Source of the DNA: Gonapodya sp. JEL0774
Lineage: Eukaryota; Monoblepharomycota; Monoblepharidomycetes; Monoblepharidales; Gonapodyaceae
NCBI GenBank assembly: GCA_027604505.1
Contig: JADIIX010000074.1
Span: 1 to 64,000 of the forward strand
DNA: 64,000 nucleotides
Reading direction: 5' to 3'
The position numbers were made by a program, and so were the translations under genes. This document shows positions 34,401 to 46,300 of this stretch, piece by piece (the first letter of the stretch is position 1; every line of letters begins with the position of its first letter). The notes under the pieces were generated by a model. It was not told where the DNA came from, ran no database searches, and saw nothing but the letters and a program-made list of their open reading frames with translations.

Positions 34401-35924
34401 GCCCTTCAAATACCACCCCATTTGGCTGGGCGTGCAACCCGAGAACCCGTGTACACGCAGACAAAAAGTGCCGCGCGTAGTCGTAAGTGTGGAATCCAAG
34501 CAGATCAGATCTTTGAGGAAGCATATCCATGAGCCGAGAAATACAAAAGTTTTGTTGATTACCAAATCTTACTGAAGGACTCCGAGAAGTATCTCACGTC
34601 GAACGGGCAGGACACTGAAACTAATCTTGGGACAATGAAGATATAAAATGCAGTGATTTACACGCACCGATAAATCTCACTGGATGGAAACGGCGTATGG
34701 CAGAACCAGGAAACGGAAATCGATGGTCCTCCCCCGATGAGGCCGGTCGGCTCAGGGTTATCACTGGCTGATATCGCTGATGGATTGAAATCAGAAATAC
34801 TATCGGCAGTTTCTACAAGCATGGTGTCGAGTTTCTTGCGAAGGAGATGAGGTACAAGCATCCTGTTTGACTTGTCAGTTATATGGCAACATCAGTCTCG
34901 AGAAATGGGAACTACACACAAGTGATAATCGTGGCACTAAAAAAGAATGTTGTTATAACTTTCGAATACGGACGATAATTCATCATAGAGCACACCCAAA
35001 CAAAGTCTCCGTCCCGAACGATCCCGGCAATAACCCGCGCAAACTCATCATTCGCTCTGGACAGGCATGGACAAGAATGAGTCGGTTTCTTCTGCCATTA
35101 CGCTGAAGTCCTCTCACTTTTGGTAGCCTTCCCATGCGCTCTCATCGAACAACATCTCTCCCGGTTGATAGTGGAAAAGCGGCCAAAGAATTGAGTTGGA
35201 GAATCTGACGGCAACGAGTCAAAAAAGGGCAGACAGTTTGAACCATGTGCGCACATACCCATTGTAGTGCTGCTCCGATATGTCATCTGTTAAGTACACC
35301 GGGATCGCATTAAACCTCTCGGCCAAGTCCCTTGAGACCGCATCTGCTCGTAAGAAGGAATGAATATGAAATGCATTGGGTGTCTAAACGCCGGAAGAGG
35401 ACGCATGGTCCAGAGGTCGGACCTGCATCATTTCCAGAGAGCTCCAGTCCAGGCCAGCCAATCCAAACAAAGTCAAGCTCCTTCTTGAGGCCACTCAAGG
35501 CTGTAGAGAAGAATGATGTTAATGTGCACAGAAAAGTGGCGTGCTCACGAATCCCAATGAAAAAATACCTACCAGACACCAATCCACCCGAGCTCATGTG
35601 GTAGGACCATTCACCAGATTCAGTCTTTTTGATCGTTATCTATGAATGTTGAAAGGTGATACAGAACCCCACCAATAGTTTTGAAGTGCGACAAAGCTGC
35701 CAAACCTTACCGGAAGTCTTCAGAGAACCGTTAAATACAATTCAATCACTTTCAAACGACCAAACTGGAGCGCACCTGTTTGAAACAACAATGACTCTTC
35801 CTTCACGAGGTATCGTTGTGGCTACGGGAGGAGCTTCAACTTGCAAAGTCGGGATAACAGGTTGCTGTTCTGTCTGATCCCAAGTCGCCGAAGATTCAAT
35901 GTTTGCCGATTCTCCCAGCATCAT
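31424..35924 (-). CDS. Trehalose-6-phosphate synthase (GT20) fused to a degenerate trehalose-phosphatase domain
   Basis: Minus strand, many exons, ATG at 35924. The GT20 part carries RVIVVSNR, ESGEWSYHMSSGGLVS, LKKELDFVWIGWPGLELSG, LFHYQPGEMLFDESAWEGYQ, FARVIAGIVRDGDFVW + CHDYH + LMLVPHLLRKKL, DLLGFHTYDYARHFL, IVGVDRLDYIKGRP, WREKVVLVQVAVPSR and SDGLNLVSFEYVASQVAKAG, so UDP-glucose/G6P-binding blocks appear intact. The C-terminal half aligns with trehalose-6-phosphate phosphatase: YVYIFSGRSRQKLHDWFG, GLVAEHG, AYAERTPGAFVEDKE, ADPTLGSWQAGELLSHMEKA, RIEIHPSAVDKGSAARSI. Its HAD motif I reads VIFLEMDLILG instead of LLDYDGTL, so nucleophile Asp, Gly and Thr are replaced. This architecture fits a Tps3/Tsl1-like regulatory subunit or a synthase without phosphatase activity. 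A 17-nt exon (34920-34936) encodes CHDYH. Confidence 0.88.
34920..34936 (-). other. 17-nt microexon encoding the HDYH block of trehalose synthase
   Basis: Read on the minus strand, CTTTTTTAG precedes TGCCACGATTATCACTT and GTGTGTAG follows. Joined to TTTGTTTGG (exon ending at 34996) and GATGCTTGTACC, it reads F-V-W-C-H-D-Y-H-L-M-L-V, the conserved GT20 catalytic segment. The upstream intron is 59 nt (34937-34995). Confidence 0.78.
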
Positions 35925-36079
35925 CCTTTGAATCCTCGGCTGTACTTTTGGGAATCACTTATGAGGTTTCACAAAAAAAAAGGAGGATGACGTCACCTTG
36001 GAGTCAGAGGTTCCGCGAAATAAATAATTATTTTATGTAATCAATCATATCATGTAAATTTCTTTCTACAAGTCAGTAA
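35925..36079. promoter_or_regulatory. Promoter region of trehalose synthase / terminator of DNAJC11-like gene
   Basis: Both genes are on the minus strand. The 155-base gap holds an A9 tract near 35972-35980 and a strongly AT-rich stretch from 36017 to 36060, compatible with polyadenylation signals of the gene beginning at 36080-36082 (its stop) or a promoter for the trehalose gene on the other side. Confidence 0.35.
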
Positions 36080-38844
36080 CTAAATATTTGCAACTGCTGG
36101 CCAGGCATCTTGGACTAAGTCCAATTCAGCCTCTTCTGTAGGGGAAATAATGTGAGCTCGGACGGGTGCAGCGAGAGCTTCTCTATCACCAGAAACAACT
36201 CGGTGCAATTTCCCCCCAAACTGGTAGAGAACAAGAAGCTGCTTAGCATGACCAGGCGAAGGATCATAGAAGCCAAGTATAGCAGACTGCGTGAATGGGG
36301 AGAAATACTCGGTTGTTTGTATTATTGAGTGAACATTGAAGTCAGGCAAACAAACCTTAGGGTGGCCACCACTGACGTGCAGCTGATGGTTGGTGACTAG
36401 TGACATTATTGCTACTGTCACATCCAGCACTTCCGTATCTTCCTCGGTTTGGTCCACGGAATCTAAGAGTCCCCCCGTTCCAGTCCCAGTACCAACAGCA
36501 ATGTTTGCTCCAACGGGTTTCCTCCCCGGTATTTTCCCAGTCATCCAAGACCCAACCCGGGATGACTCACCCTTGAATACCCCTACCACTCGCGTCAAAA
36601 CATTAAACTCATCTTCACGTTCTAAGCGCCCATAAAGAGCTTTGATGATGACAAGTCCGTTCCTGGAACGTTCTAACTCTACTTTCCTAGCCACTGTTTC
36701 ACGCATCAACCGCTGTGCTTCAAGTGCAGAGGTCTTTCGTTCTTCAAATACGGATGCGTTTTGAACACGAAGGTTGTGGAGTTTTCTGTGTCAAACGATG
36801 TGTTTTCTGTATGTGCGGGTCTGGTAGATTCGGAGTCTTCCCCCAACTCACAATTCGATGCGATTCTTTCTCCTCGGTTCCACCCAGAACCGTTCCACAC
36901 ACCACATCAATCCCAAAGGTACCGCGAGGGAAGCCAATGCTAAATCAAGATCCCAATCCCTGCTAACCACAATAGGGAGAGTGACTCGCTGTCCCAGACG
37001 AGACCACCTAAACCGGACGGATACACCGTTTCCCGATAAATCGAGGCCAATGCCGATGCGGGAGTATTTTGTGGTTTTCCTCGTGGTCGAAACACTGATT
37101 ACAACGCCACTCGAAGTTGACAGAACCGCGGAGACCCGAATTCGAAGACTCGGAGAGGTGGAGAGAAAAGGAAGTCCTACCGATCGAGAGTAAGCAACGC
37201 TTACATGACTTTCTGTAAGTCCTGCCTGTGATGGGTTGAGTGTGATTGTTGTGCCACAACAGAATGACTCCGAGACGTACCGACAGATCAGCATCCCATT
37301 GACCGTTGCCTATTCGGCCCATCGTCCCGAGTGAAATTCCACTTAGTTCACGAATGTTTGCGTCTGCTCCCCATTGGCCAATGACGATATCACCGGTGCG
37401 GAACGTGAGAAACCCTGTAACAGAGGAAAAAAGTTGACGACCAGCCACGAAAATGAATGCTGGGGGCCGAGACAGCGTGTTTGTGGTGGCTTGGATGGTG
37501 GTGAATCTGCACACGCAGATGCGAGGTGAATGTAAAAATGATATGCTCACAAGGGTTCACCAGGAACCCACGCCCCACCCGACCATGAGCGAACCCATTT
37601 GATCATAGCAACTGTATTGACGCCGGTTACCACAGTAGTTTCAACCGCGCCGTGGCCACCGTCAAGGACATGCTTGACTGTTCCAGCTATCGATCCTGAC
37701 CCAAGACCTCTGCGCGTCATCGCAGTCCCTGCAACAGTGAAGTCCGTCGACGGAGACCATTTGGTATCCCAAGAATGCCGAACAAAGGACTGTTGGAAGA
37801 GCAAAAGACTTGGTACAGAGGTGACAAGCGTGTAGAGGCCAATAACGTGATCTTTTAATTGAGGTTGCTGAGTGAGCGAGGGTGATAGAGGAGAAGCAGG
37901 AGGGGCATAGTGTGGCTGGCCAGGGAATGGCACACCAGCAAACGTTCGGCTTGGTGCTGGCTTGATTTCTGCATGTAGAGCGATTGGACTGCGTCCAGTG
38001 GCCCCCTGTCGAGGAATCTCGCCCTGAGTCGCATCCACAGCTCTTGAGAGACGTCCTTGCCTCACGTCTTTGTCAAAAAGCGCTGTTGCATCCAATGTGA
38101 TTGAAATGTCCCCTTTGGATCGAACGAGCTGCGCAACGTCCATTTCCGCCTTCTCCCGCATTACACGCTCATACTCCTCCCGAATCTCTTCCGGTGTCTT
38201 AAACCGCATCCCAACATCCCGTCTGTGTGACGATTGAGAACTGGAAGACTTCAGTCCGTTTGTAAGACCAGATTCTCCATACAGATCGTAGGCAGCACGT
38301 TTCACGGGATCGCTCAAAACTTCGAAGTGAAAATCGAAGACCATCAGTGTCCTACAGGTTCCCAATACTGTTTTTCGAGTCGTACCATCATACGCTTTCT
38401 GAATCGTCTGGAATTTTCCCTGTGCAGCTTCCTTCGCAGCACTCTCAAAATGCTTATCGGGGTGAAATATCATACTGAGGCGCCTGTACTCATCCTTCAC
38501 TTGCTGGTCAGATGCCTGCGAATAAAAATTGGAGGACTCATCACTCATTGAGCCCTGGGAGACGAACGGCGATTTGAAAGTAAGACCTGACTCACATTCC
38601 TCTCTAAATTCAAGACGGCATAGTAATCAGGATTGGTGGAATTCATGCTCGCAATCTCCCTATCCAGCCGATCCTCCAAGCTGGCCTCGGTTTCGTCTTT
38701 TTCGGCTCCCTGGGCGGGAGGAAAGAGTGGTGGTGAAGATGAAGTACTACTTTCCACGGATGGGGATCCATCATATACTGTTGAGCTATACGGTTCATAT
38801 GATTGAAATAGCCGGGAATTTTCGTGCCGAGATGATGGATTCAT
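36080..38844 (-). CDS. DNAJC11-like J-domain protein
   Basis: DNAJC11 in animals sits at the mitochondrial outer membrane and associates with MICOS/SAM to support cristae. The ATG is at 38844. The J domain is split: DYYAVLNLERN ends one exon, then DQQVKDEYRRLSMIFHPDKH with the HPD tripeptide, FQTIQKAYD, and after an intron EVLSDPVKRAAYDLYGESGL. The DNAJC11-specific region follows directly: FKTPEEIREEYERVMREKAE and GDISITLDATALFD. A beta-rich middle part follows, and the C-terminal DUF3395 block ends with SAILGFYDPSPGHAKQLLVL and YQFGGKLHRVVSGDREALAA, close to the animal sequence pattern. The N-terminal 55 residues (Ser-rich, then Glu-rich) are an extension. Confidence 0.87.
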
Positions 38845-39092
38845 ATTGTGAAGAGATTGTCGAATGGTCTTGTGGGTGGGAATCCGCGTGGACGAAACAA
38901 TTCTCGTGGTGAGTGTAAGTCAACCGGCAACGGCCGCTGCACCGTTGAAAAAGAGTCCGCCAAATCAGTCTGCCAAATCAGTATAATGTGTAATGTGTGA
39001 GTGAGGGGTTTGGAGTCCATGAAACTCAAAAAATTCCTGTATCAAATGTTATACACTATGCACAATGATATTTTGCGAGCTCGGCTCTTGTG

Positions 39093-39985
39093 CTACTTCT
39101 CCTCATCATCATTTTTTGGGAGTGGAGGCAAAGCATGCTGGGCAGGAACAAAGATTACGTGGTTCTTCGAATACGCCAACTTGGCCACTCCCGTCAAAGT
39201 TTTCTCGGAAGTGAAAGTACCAAAAAGACTATGGTCTTGGTAGACCAGCTCGCCTACAAAAGCCCACGTGGACTGACTGAGCCGAAATCACAAAAGACGA
39301 ACCCGTGAAACCCACCTTCTCCCTTAAACTCCCCCTTCTCCCACAGTCCTACACGCTTCACTCCATTTGTACCGTAAACATATGTGCCGTGACCATGCTT
39401 GACGTCCTCTGCCCAATCGCCAGTGTAGGAGTCCGAGTTCGCGTAAAGAAAGGTGCCTTTTCCTTGGCGGCGACCCCGCACAAACTCGCCTGTATGGTGC
39501 ACGTTGAACACATAAATTGGAACCGATTGTAAAGATGCTCCTTACCCTTGTATCGCGAACCGTCTGGATAGACGAAAGTGCCGAAGCCGTCTCGAGTATT
39601 TGCGACGTAATCTCCACTGTACACTGCACCATTCCTCCACTTATAAACGCCTTTCCCTTGTCTATCAGTTGACACAGGAAGAGACTCAGATGTTTGAGAA
39701 TGTTTCATCCACAACAATGCAAGCACTTCCATAACGCTCAACAGCACTTACTTCAGGCCGCTTACGTATTCTCCAGTGTACACATCTCCATTCGGGAATG
39801 TTGTCTTTCCTTTGCCGTGTCGCGCGCCGTTTGCATCACGCTCCCCTTCGTAGATCTTCCGCAAACATCCGGAAGAGCCCAAAGGATCAAAAATCCGACG
39901 CGAGCACCGATATCCCGTCATGAGACTCAAAGCCCACCGCGATTTTCGGTCCGCTTTCCTGCGGTTCATCTCCTTCATCCGCCAT
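39093..39985 (-). CDS. RSPH1: Radial spoke head protein 1 homologue (MORN repeats)
   Basis: RSPH1 is a component of the axonemal radial-spoke head. The start at 39985 gives [20 protein letters not shown], an acidic N-terminus like that of RSPH1. A donor at GTGCTC spliced to ATCTACGAAG (intron of about 52 nt) leads into [20 protein letters not shown], then at least five MORN repeats: [71 protein letters not shown] and [20 protein letters not shown]. The protein ends [19 protein letters not shown] before the stop at 39093-39095. Presence of this gene implies a motile 9+2 flagellum. The gene is about 250 residues, close to the family core without the long Glu-rich mammalian tail. Confidence 0.88.
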
Positions 39986-40073
39986 TTATCAATGTCTGGA
40001 GTGCAAAAGATCTGGGACTCATGATGAGCTTGGACCAAAGTCACAGATGAGGAGTAAAAATGATTCTTTACAT

Positions 40074-41176
40074 TTACGAGATCATCGGTTCGAGCTCAAT
40101 AATCAATTCGCGCAAGGGCTCCAATTCCCTCTCCTTGTCTTTATCTTTTGTCAGCTTCGCTCCATTTATTCCCGCGGCAGCTAAACCGCTCCCAATGGGA
40201 ATACCCGCTGCACTCGCCCAGCTATTGAGACCCTCCAGGGTGTCGAAGGTCATTGCGAAACATGCAAAATGCGCAAAAAGGGTGTTGAGATGACCCTCAG
40301 TCTGAAGTTGAAGAATTTGGGCATAGTGAGAGTGATATATGTGGGCCAAAATGCGCACAAGGTGTCGGTGAATGGGTCGAATTATGTTCGCAAGGAAGCC
40401 AGGAGGAAAATCGGCGCCTTCGCAAAGAAAAAGGGTTTTGTAAGCATACAATGAGTAAATTGGAAACTCAATACGTTTGTAGAGGGATTCACCAGACTTT
40501 GTTGGGAACTGCGTTTCGTCACTGAGTTGAGCTTGGATTTGTGTAGTTGCAAAATCAACGTATTGTGGTGCAGACACTTTTATACTCCGCTTTGAGCTGT
40601 CAGTCCAGTGGTATTCGCAACTGCAGGTGAGGAAAGGCGAACGACTTCACTTGGAACCCTTATGATCCACAAGCGCCAGTACTTACGTTCCAGCCGACAT
40701 GCTGGGGCACGATGTCGGTGTGCAGAATTCTGAAACTGTTCCATAGAACATGTTGACATATTGGAAGAACTCGAAGGCTGATGCGAGTAACGTTGGAAGC
40801 CGTAGAACGGACTGAACCGAAGAGAAAACCTACTGTTTATTGCCAGCCATTCATTTAGATCCACGTATTTGGGCAGGTCGACCAACCGCTTGATACTGCC
40901 CTGGATGAGGGTTGTTTGGGCATATGGAGATTGAAGGAAGAGTGCTCGATTGGACTGGTTTCCACCACCAGCAGACTTTTTGCGGGATCTTGATGTCAGT
41001 TTCCTGAGCAAGCAGAGAAACGGAATGGGGAGTAGTATATGGAGGTATGCGTTTGGTGGAAAAAGGGCAAGGTGGAGTTATTCCAATGTTGAGGGTACAA
41101 CGAGAACTAGCCAATGGCCATCCAAACGAGCGTGAATATTGCCGGAGATTTAGACGCACCCGAAGAGCGTGGTCAT
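40074..41176 (-). CDS. MOB1: MOB1-type kinase activator
   Basis: MOB1 activates NDR/LATS kinases in the mitotic exit or septation network. The start was placed at 41176 because a short exon (ATGACCACGCTCTTCGG, GTGCGT donor) joins in frame to an exon after TGCTCAG near 41004, giving MTTLFGKLTSRSRKKSAGGG, which resembles the MOB1 N-terminus. Then come SPYAQTTLIQGSIKRLVDLP and YVDLNEWLAINS, a middle exon, and KVSAPQYVDFATTQIQAQL-type sequence (MSAPQYVDFATTQIQAQLSD). Downstream are PPGFLANIIRPIHRHLVRIL, AHIYHSHYAQILQLQTEGHL and NTLFAHFACFAMTF; the HIYHSH and H-L-N-T elements include zinc ligands. The C-terminus has an unusual Gly/Ala insertion (ASAAGIPIGSGLAAAGING) before the final helix ELEPLRELIIELEPM. 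Confidence 0.88.
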
Positions 41177-41313
41177 TAAATGTGTGTGCGATGGGAGACG
41201 GGATGACAAATTTGAATAGGTCGAGGTCCGTGTGTGCCGCTCTTCGTGGTCATCGAGGGCACCACAGCCAAACACTCTGCGGCGAATACCATTACATCTT
41301 CGTCGAACCCCAA
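41177..41313. promoter_or_regulatory. Divergent promoter, MOB1 / cyclic-nucleotide-binding gene
   Basis: 137 bases between the proposed divergent start codons. No distinct motif seen. A near-in-frame GTG at 41234 is not a plausible eukaryotic start. Confidence 0.35.
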
Positions 41314-43218
41314 GATGGAAAACATCCTTCGACATCCAAGCTCTAAGAACATGGATATCAGTAGAGTATCTTGGCCAACATTCTCTTCAAATGCTAAAAT
41401 AGCGGCAAGAATGAAGCAACAGCAAGAGAAACTGTTAGAGAGACGATCGTGGGGAACCGATATCCTGCAGATGGCCAAACCGGCGGCAAAACTAGCACTC
41501 ATTGAACAGTCGCTAAAAGTAGCATTGACTCAGACCAGTACGACGGCCGATGTGAGTGACGGCGAAGTCGAACAGGATAGCTTTTCGAACATAGGCGGAA
41601 TAAGAGGACCTCCACTTCCATCTCTTCAAATGCCTTTTGGCATGTTACAAAAAGCAAACGGATTTGTTCAGACTCTTGCCGCAGAGAAACCGGTATCTCT
41701 TTCCACGTTGGAATTACAGCTACTTGCACACCCACACACGAAAGTGCGATCTTGGCTTGAACAAGGAAGTACACGAAGTGGAGCTCCGCCAATTGCAACA
41801 CCGTTACATACGCATGGTGCGAGGGAGGACCCAAGCGCCCCACCCAGATCTCTCTTCGCACGGGAGATTCGCGAGGGTTCGGTCGATTCTCGTACCTTTT
41901 ATCACTCTATCATCACAAGATCTGGGAGCAACCTTGGTCATTCGCCCAGCCCTTTTTTAAGACGGCGGAGCACTATAGGCAAGGACGGAGCCGAGCGTTT
42001 TCGTCGGATTGTGGTTCTTCTCCGAAAGAAAGCCATGGAGCGTACATTCGATGAACGCAAGCAACTGTTTCTCCTCTTGAGACACTTGAAAGCATTTTCC
42101 ACTCTTTCCGACTTCCTCCTCTTGGAACTATGTGGAGTCTTGCACCTTGACGAATTCGAGTCAAAGCGTGTGGTGTTTAATCAAGGAGACCGTGCAAGTT
42201 CTTGGTTTGTTATTCTTCAGGGAGAAGTTGACGTTATCGTGAGAAGAGAAAATGAAGTGGACGACGACCTAAGCGGAAGTCAAGTTGTGAAAGTTGCTTC
42301 GTTGGTGACAGGGGACGGATTTGGAGAAGTTGCTCTCATCAACGACTCACCTCGCATGGCCAGTATATACACGAGAACAGAGTGTTTCCTGTTGAGAGTC
42401 GAGAAAGCCGACTATGTGCGGATCTTGCGGTAAGGCTAAATGGTGTTGTAGAGCAATGAGGCGCAGATTGTATGAACATTTACTGGCTATCTTACACCTG
42501 CAGGTTTGTACATCACAAAGACCATAAGGACAAAGTGCTCTTCCTCTCTGAGGCGCACCTTACACGGGAGCTGCCTCCCTCTTCTCACGATGCCATTGCA
42601 AATATTCTTTCGTTTGTCTCATACCCAGCCGGGACAACAATCATTCAGAGCGGTGGGCAGCTTGACAAGCTGTACATCATGCGAAGTGGAACCTGCGACG
42701 TGTTTGGCGAGCTGGTCATTGGTAATAATGACCGGCAGGATATTGAAAACGAGTGGAATGAAATAAGGGGTCCTGTTGCTGGGGAACGCACATGGGAATG
42801 GCATCATCTTTACCAGGCCAATGCAGAAAATCTAGAATTTAGTGCAAGGCCAGCACCCCGATATGGCAGCCAACGCAGCAACTCAAAGGATGTGAGTTTA
42901 CTGGAGATCTGGTTGGGTCATTACCAAGAATATGAATACTTTGGAGAGCTGGGAGTTTTGGAACAAATGAAAGGACACCGGCTTGACATGAACGATCCTC
43001 AGAATGCAAATGTACGTAGTCCTGTCTCGGTACGCTGTCGTACGCCTGTGGAAGTTGCAGTCGTGTCGATCCCGGATGCTCTAACCCGTTTGAGGAGCTC
43101 GCCGTTGGTTTTAAGCCCGATGTGGACTAATACGCAAGAGCAACTTCTTTCGAGGTATAAATATCTAGTTTTCAAACTGAAGTGGCATGCATTCAAGACA
43201 TCTGTGCTAATCACGTGA
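41314..43218 (+). CDS. Protein with two cyclic-nucleotide-binding domains
   Basis: Two exons, 41314-42429 and 42504-43218, join in phase (CG|G Arg). The first ATG in the frame is at 41314. After about 200 low-complexity residues, a helical stretch (RFRRIVVLLRKKAMERTFDE) leads to CNB domain 1: FESKRVVFNQGDRASSWFVI, LQGEVDVIVRREN, GDGFGEVALINDSPRMASIY. The phosphate-binding cassette keeps Gly-Glu and the Arg (F-G-E...P-R). CNB domain 2 (AGTTIIQSGGQLDKLYIMRS, EYFGELGVLEQMKG) has a less complete cassette. There is no kinase, channel or exchange-factor domain; the protein resembles CNBD-type proteins found in flagellated eukaryotes. The C-terminus is uncertain: the ORF ends at 43218, but a further splice could link it to the hydrolase gene 106 bases downstream. 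Function is unknown; cAMP/cGMP binding is an inference. Confidence 0.7.
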
Positions 43219-43323
43219 AATTGTGTGTACTCCATTCCATAATACAACAGTCAGTGTGATGATGTTTCGTGCACTTTTGGGTCACCTTCCTTCTTCGTAC
43301 AGTATCACGTCCGGCTGCGCCAG

Positions 43324-46300
43324 ATGGCGAATATCATCGATGGCAGGGAGGGCCAGATTGTGCCTGAAACGACTTTTGAACTCACCGTTGCGGAGAATGA
43401 CTCGGATGGTTCTGACACGGAGGAGACCCCGCGCCAACCCCCAGGGCTCTTTCCTTTCTCAATGATTAATGAACTTGAAAGCGGCTTTTCCTCGAAACAT
43501 GTGGATTATCTGGATTCGGTCGGGGATTCCTTGAACAGCTTCTCCCCAATCACACCTCTTCTGACACGAACCGAATCCACTTCGAGCTTCAAGGAAGCTA
43601 CTCAAGCAACTGGTCATGGCCCGAGTCTCCCAGCATCTCCCATCTCTCGAACGTCTTCAACCAGCTCGTTCCAGCACACGCCACAGGGCAGCAACATAGA
43701 CTCACTGCGGTTCAGCGAGACCTCAGGAATGGTGCCCGATGACTTCCAGATCCCTCAAAAGCAACAATGTAAGGATGGTTTTTCTTTGGTACTCGAGTAA
43801 GGATTCAACTCGTCCTACAGATGCCGCCTCTGCCGCCGTTCTCTACGTCCACGGTTTAATGCTGCCTGAGAAAGTTCACATATTAAATCGTACGGTACTT
43901 TCATGTCTTCTCCGCCATGTCCGCCGGTATACTCTCCACAATGTCGCCAGTGCCTCCATTGACTACTCCTCTCTTCTATATCATGCTCAAATGGAAGGAA
44001 ATGAACGAATCCGCAATGCTGGTGGTAGTTGGGGAAATCCTGGCTTTGTCAACGGCGCTCCAAGTAGTGGCGCGTCTTCTATGTTTGCACGATGGTTGGA
44101 CAACGGGTTTGGGGCGACTTGGCTTCTGAACAAAGTTGACGCGACGCTGAGACAACCTCTCATGGATATGTTGAGCACATTTTTCCGCTTTCATTCCGAT
44201 GCTGCGCAAAGGCGAGTGTAGTTGTGTCCGAGATCCAAAATTGAGCACGTTACCTACCTTTTACATCGAAAACAGAGAGAGCATATATGGACTTCTCTGT
44301 GACGCGCTTCGTCACTTGGCACTTCAGTGCCGTCTCACGGATGTGCCTTTAGCCTCGAATGCATCATCTACGACTTCGGTGCCACACCTCTCTTCCAACG
44401 AGGAGGATGACACTCAGTGCATTCCCCTGATGATTGTTGCGTACTCAATGGGAAGCAGTATCGCCACAGAGTTCCTTAGCGAATATAAACACTACGTGGA
44501 TTGGAAGGAGCGTGCGGGAATGTCTCGCGTCTCCTGCGCGTACGCAGGTGTTGACCCAACAGTTAGATCCTCAACAACTGCCGAAGATAATGCCGATACA
44601 CCTCACTTCCGTCGCTGGGAAGAGCGACTGGGAGTTGCGGGAATGAAATTGCTGCGGAATTGCAAAGTGTACATAACGATGGGAAGCCCTTGCGGCTGGC
44701 AAGTGAGCGTGTGGGATACTTAGTGCTGGAATCTATCCTCTCACCAAGGTCGAACTTAAGTACCCACATCGACCAGCAATTCGTCGCATCCCAGAATCTG
44801 TTGAATGGATCAATCTGTTTTACCGTGTGTAGCGCATGTTTTCACGAGGTCCAAAAGCCAAGTCTCATGTGTTTGTCCTCAGCGTCAGACGTGTTAGCGA
44901 GCCCGCTGGCGAATGTCTACGAAGAAAGTCATGTTAAGGATGTGGAGCTTCCATTTTTGCCCAGAAGTATAGTAAAACAATTCGGGATGAGCACAACCGG
45001 GGCACCCGTCCCCGGAAACCAAGCGGAAGAGTTGGTTCGGCCTGTCATGACCACATGGGCGTCAACCATTCAGGAGCTTACAAATGTCATTTTTTGGCTT
45101 GATATGATGGCGACCCCTTTAAAATGGACACCTATCAGGTAGTTTTTGCATCGTTTGTTTTCTCGTTTTGCTGACACTCTCTTAAGTTATTGTCTTTCCC
45201 CTAAGCCATGCGATTTACCCAGTGGTGAGTAATTCTGTTCGAATGTATACAACTACTGTTGCGATTTTATAAACATTGGCACTAGGATGAGGGCGTGTAC
45301 GAACTGGTTGGGAGAAAAGTTGGATCAATGGTTTTGGACTGGGAAAAGGCTACTGCCGCCATTTCCGCAGCACGCAAAGATGAACGAAAACGCAAGCGGC
45401 ACTTGTCCAAGATGAGCAGAAAAAGGACTTCGACGGACTCATTTAGCACTACCTCGCAGCCTCAAACCCACACTACTGGCAACTTATCAAAGAGACCGAA
45501 TGTCGTGCCGAATTTGTCCAAAGTCGGTGAAACAGTCTCGGAATTTCCGGTTTCCGCCCAAACCCCTTCAAACGTTATTGGGAGTTCGGCTGCCGCACAA
45601 TTTGGTCCGTCATACCTAAACCTTTTCAATTTCCTCCCAAACCCACTTTACTTCCCAACCGGCTCTCACACTCCTTATCCTTTCCACTTGGACCTTCGGC
45701 CATTAACACCTTCCTTCACTGGACCATCTGCCGACAAAGATAATCTCGTTTTTCTGTTCCTTCCCGGAATGGTGACTGGTCCAGATTATGAAGACGAAAT
45801 TGCCAGCGCTGTTAAGGGCTTTTCCTCGGTAGTGAGGCGCATTTCACTCCAGCAGAAGCGTAAAGTCGAGGCTATGCTCGCCGTTGTGGACTACACATCC
45901 ATAGGTGATGCATCTCGCCACGCCAGATGGGAGGGATTCGTATCCCGAGATATTGGTGGCTGGAGATGGGATCCTGAAGAGGGCATGGTCTGGATTGCAG
46001 GCACTGGGGAGGAAGGAATCATCGCTGATAAAGCCCCTGCTTCAACGGATTCAAGGGCAAAGAGTGTTGTGAGTGCAGCGGTTGGCGCTGCTCTGACTGT
46101 GCAAGAGATCATCAAAGGAGGACTGGGTGTTGGTCGCTGGCGGCGATGGTGGCGATGGATGGGTTTGCGCAAAATCATTCTCGAGAAGTTTGCATTCGTC
46201 GTCAGGTGCGGATGGACTCATCGTTTGGTTATGGAAATTTGTCTTACAGCTGACCTGTATTATCTAATCGATAGCGCTTTGACTGAAGCTCCTGTCCAAT

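Noticed and set aside
41234-41313. Extension of the cyclic-nucleotide-binding protein to a GTG at 41234
   Set aside because: Non-ATG start in a nuclear gene; the ATG at 41314 is in frame.
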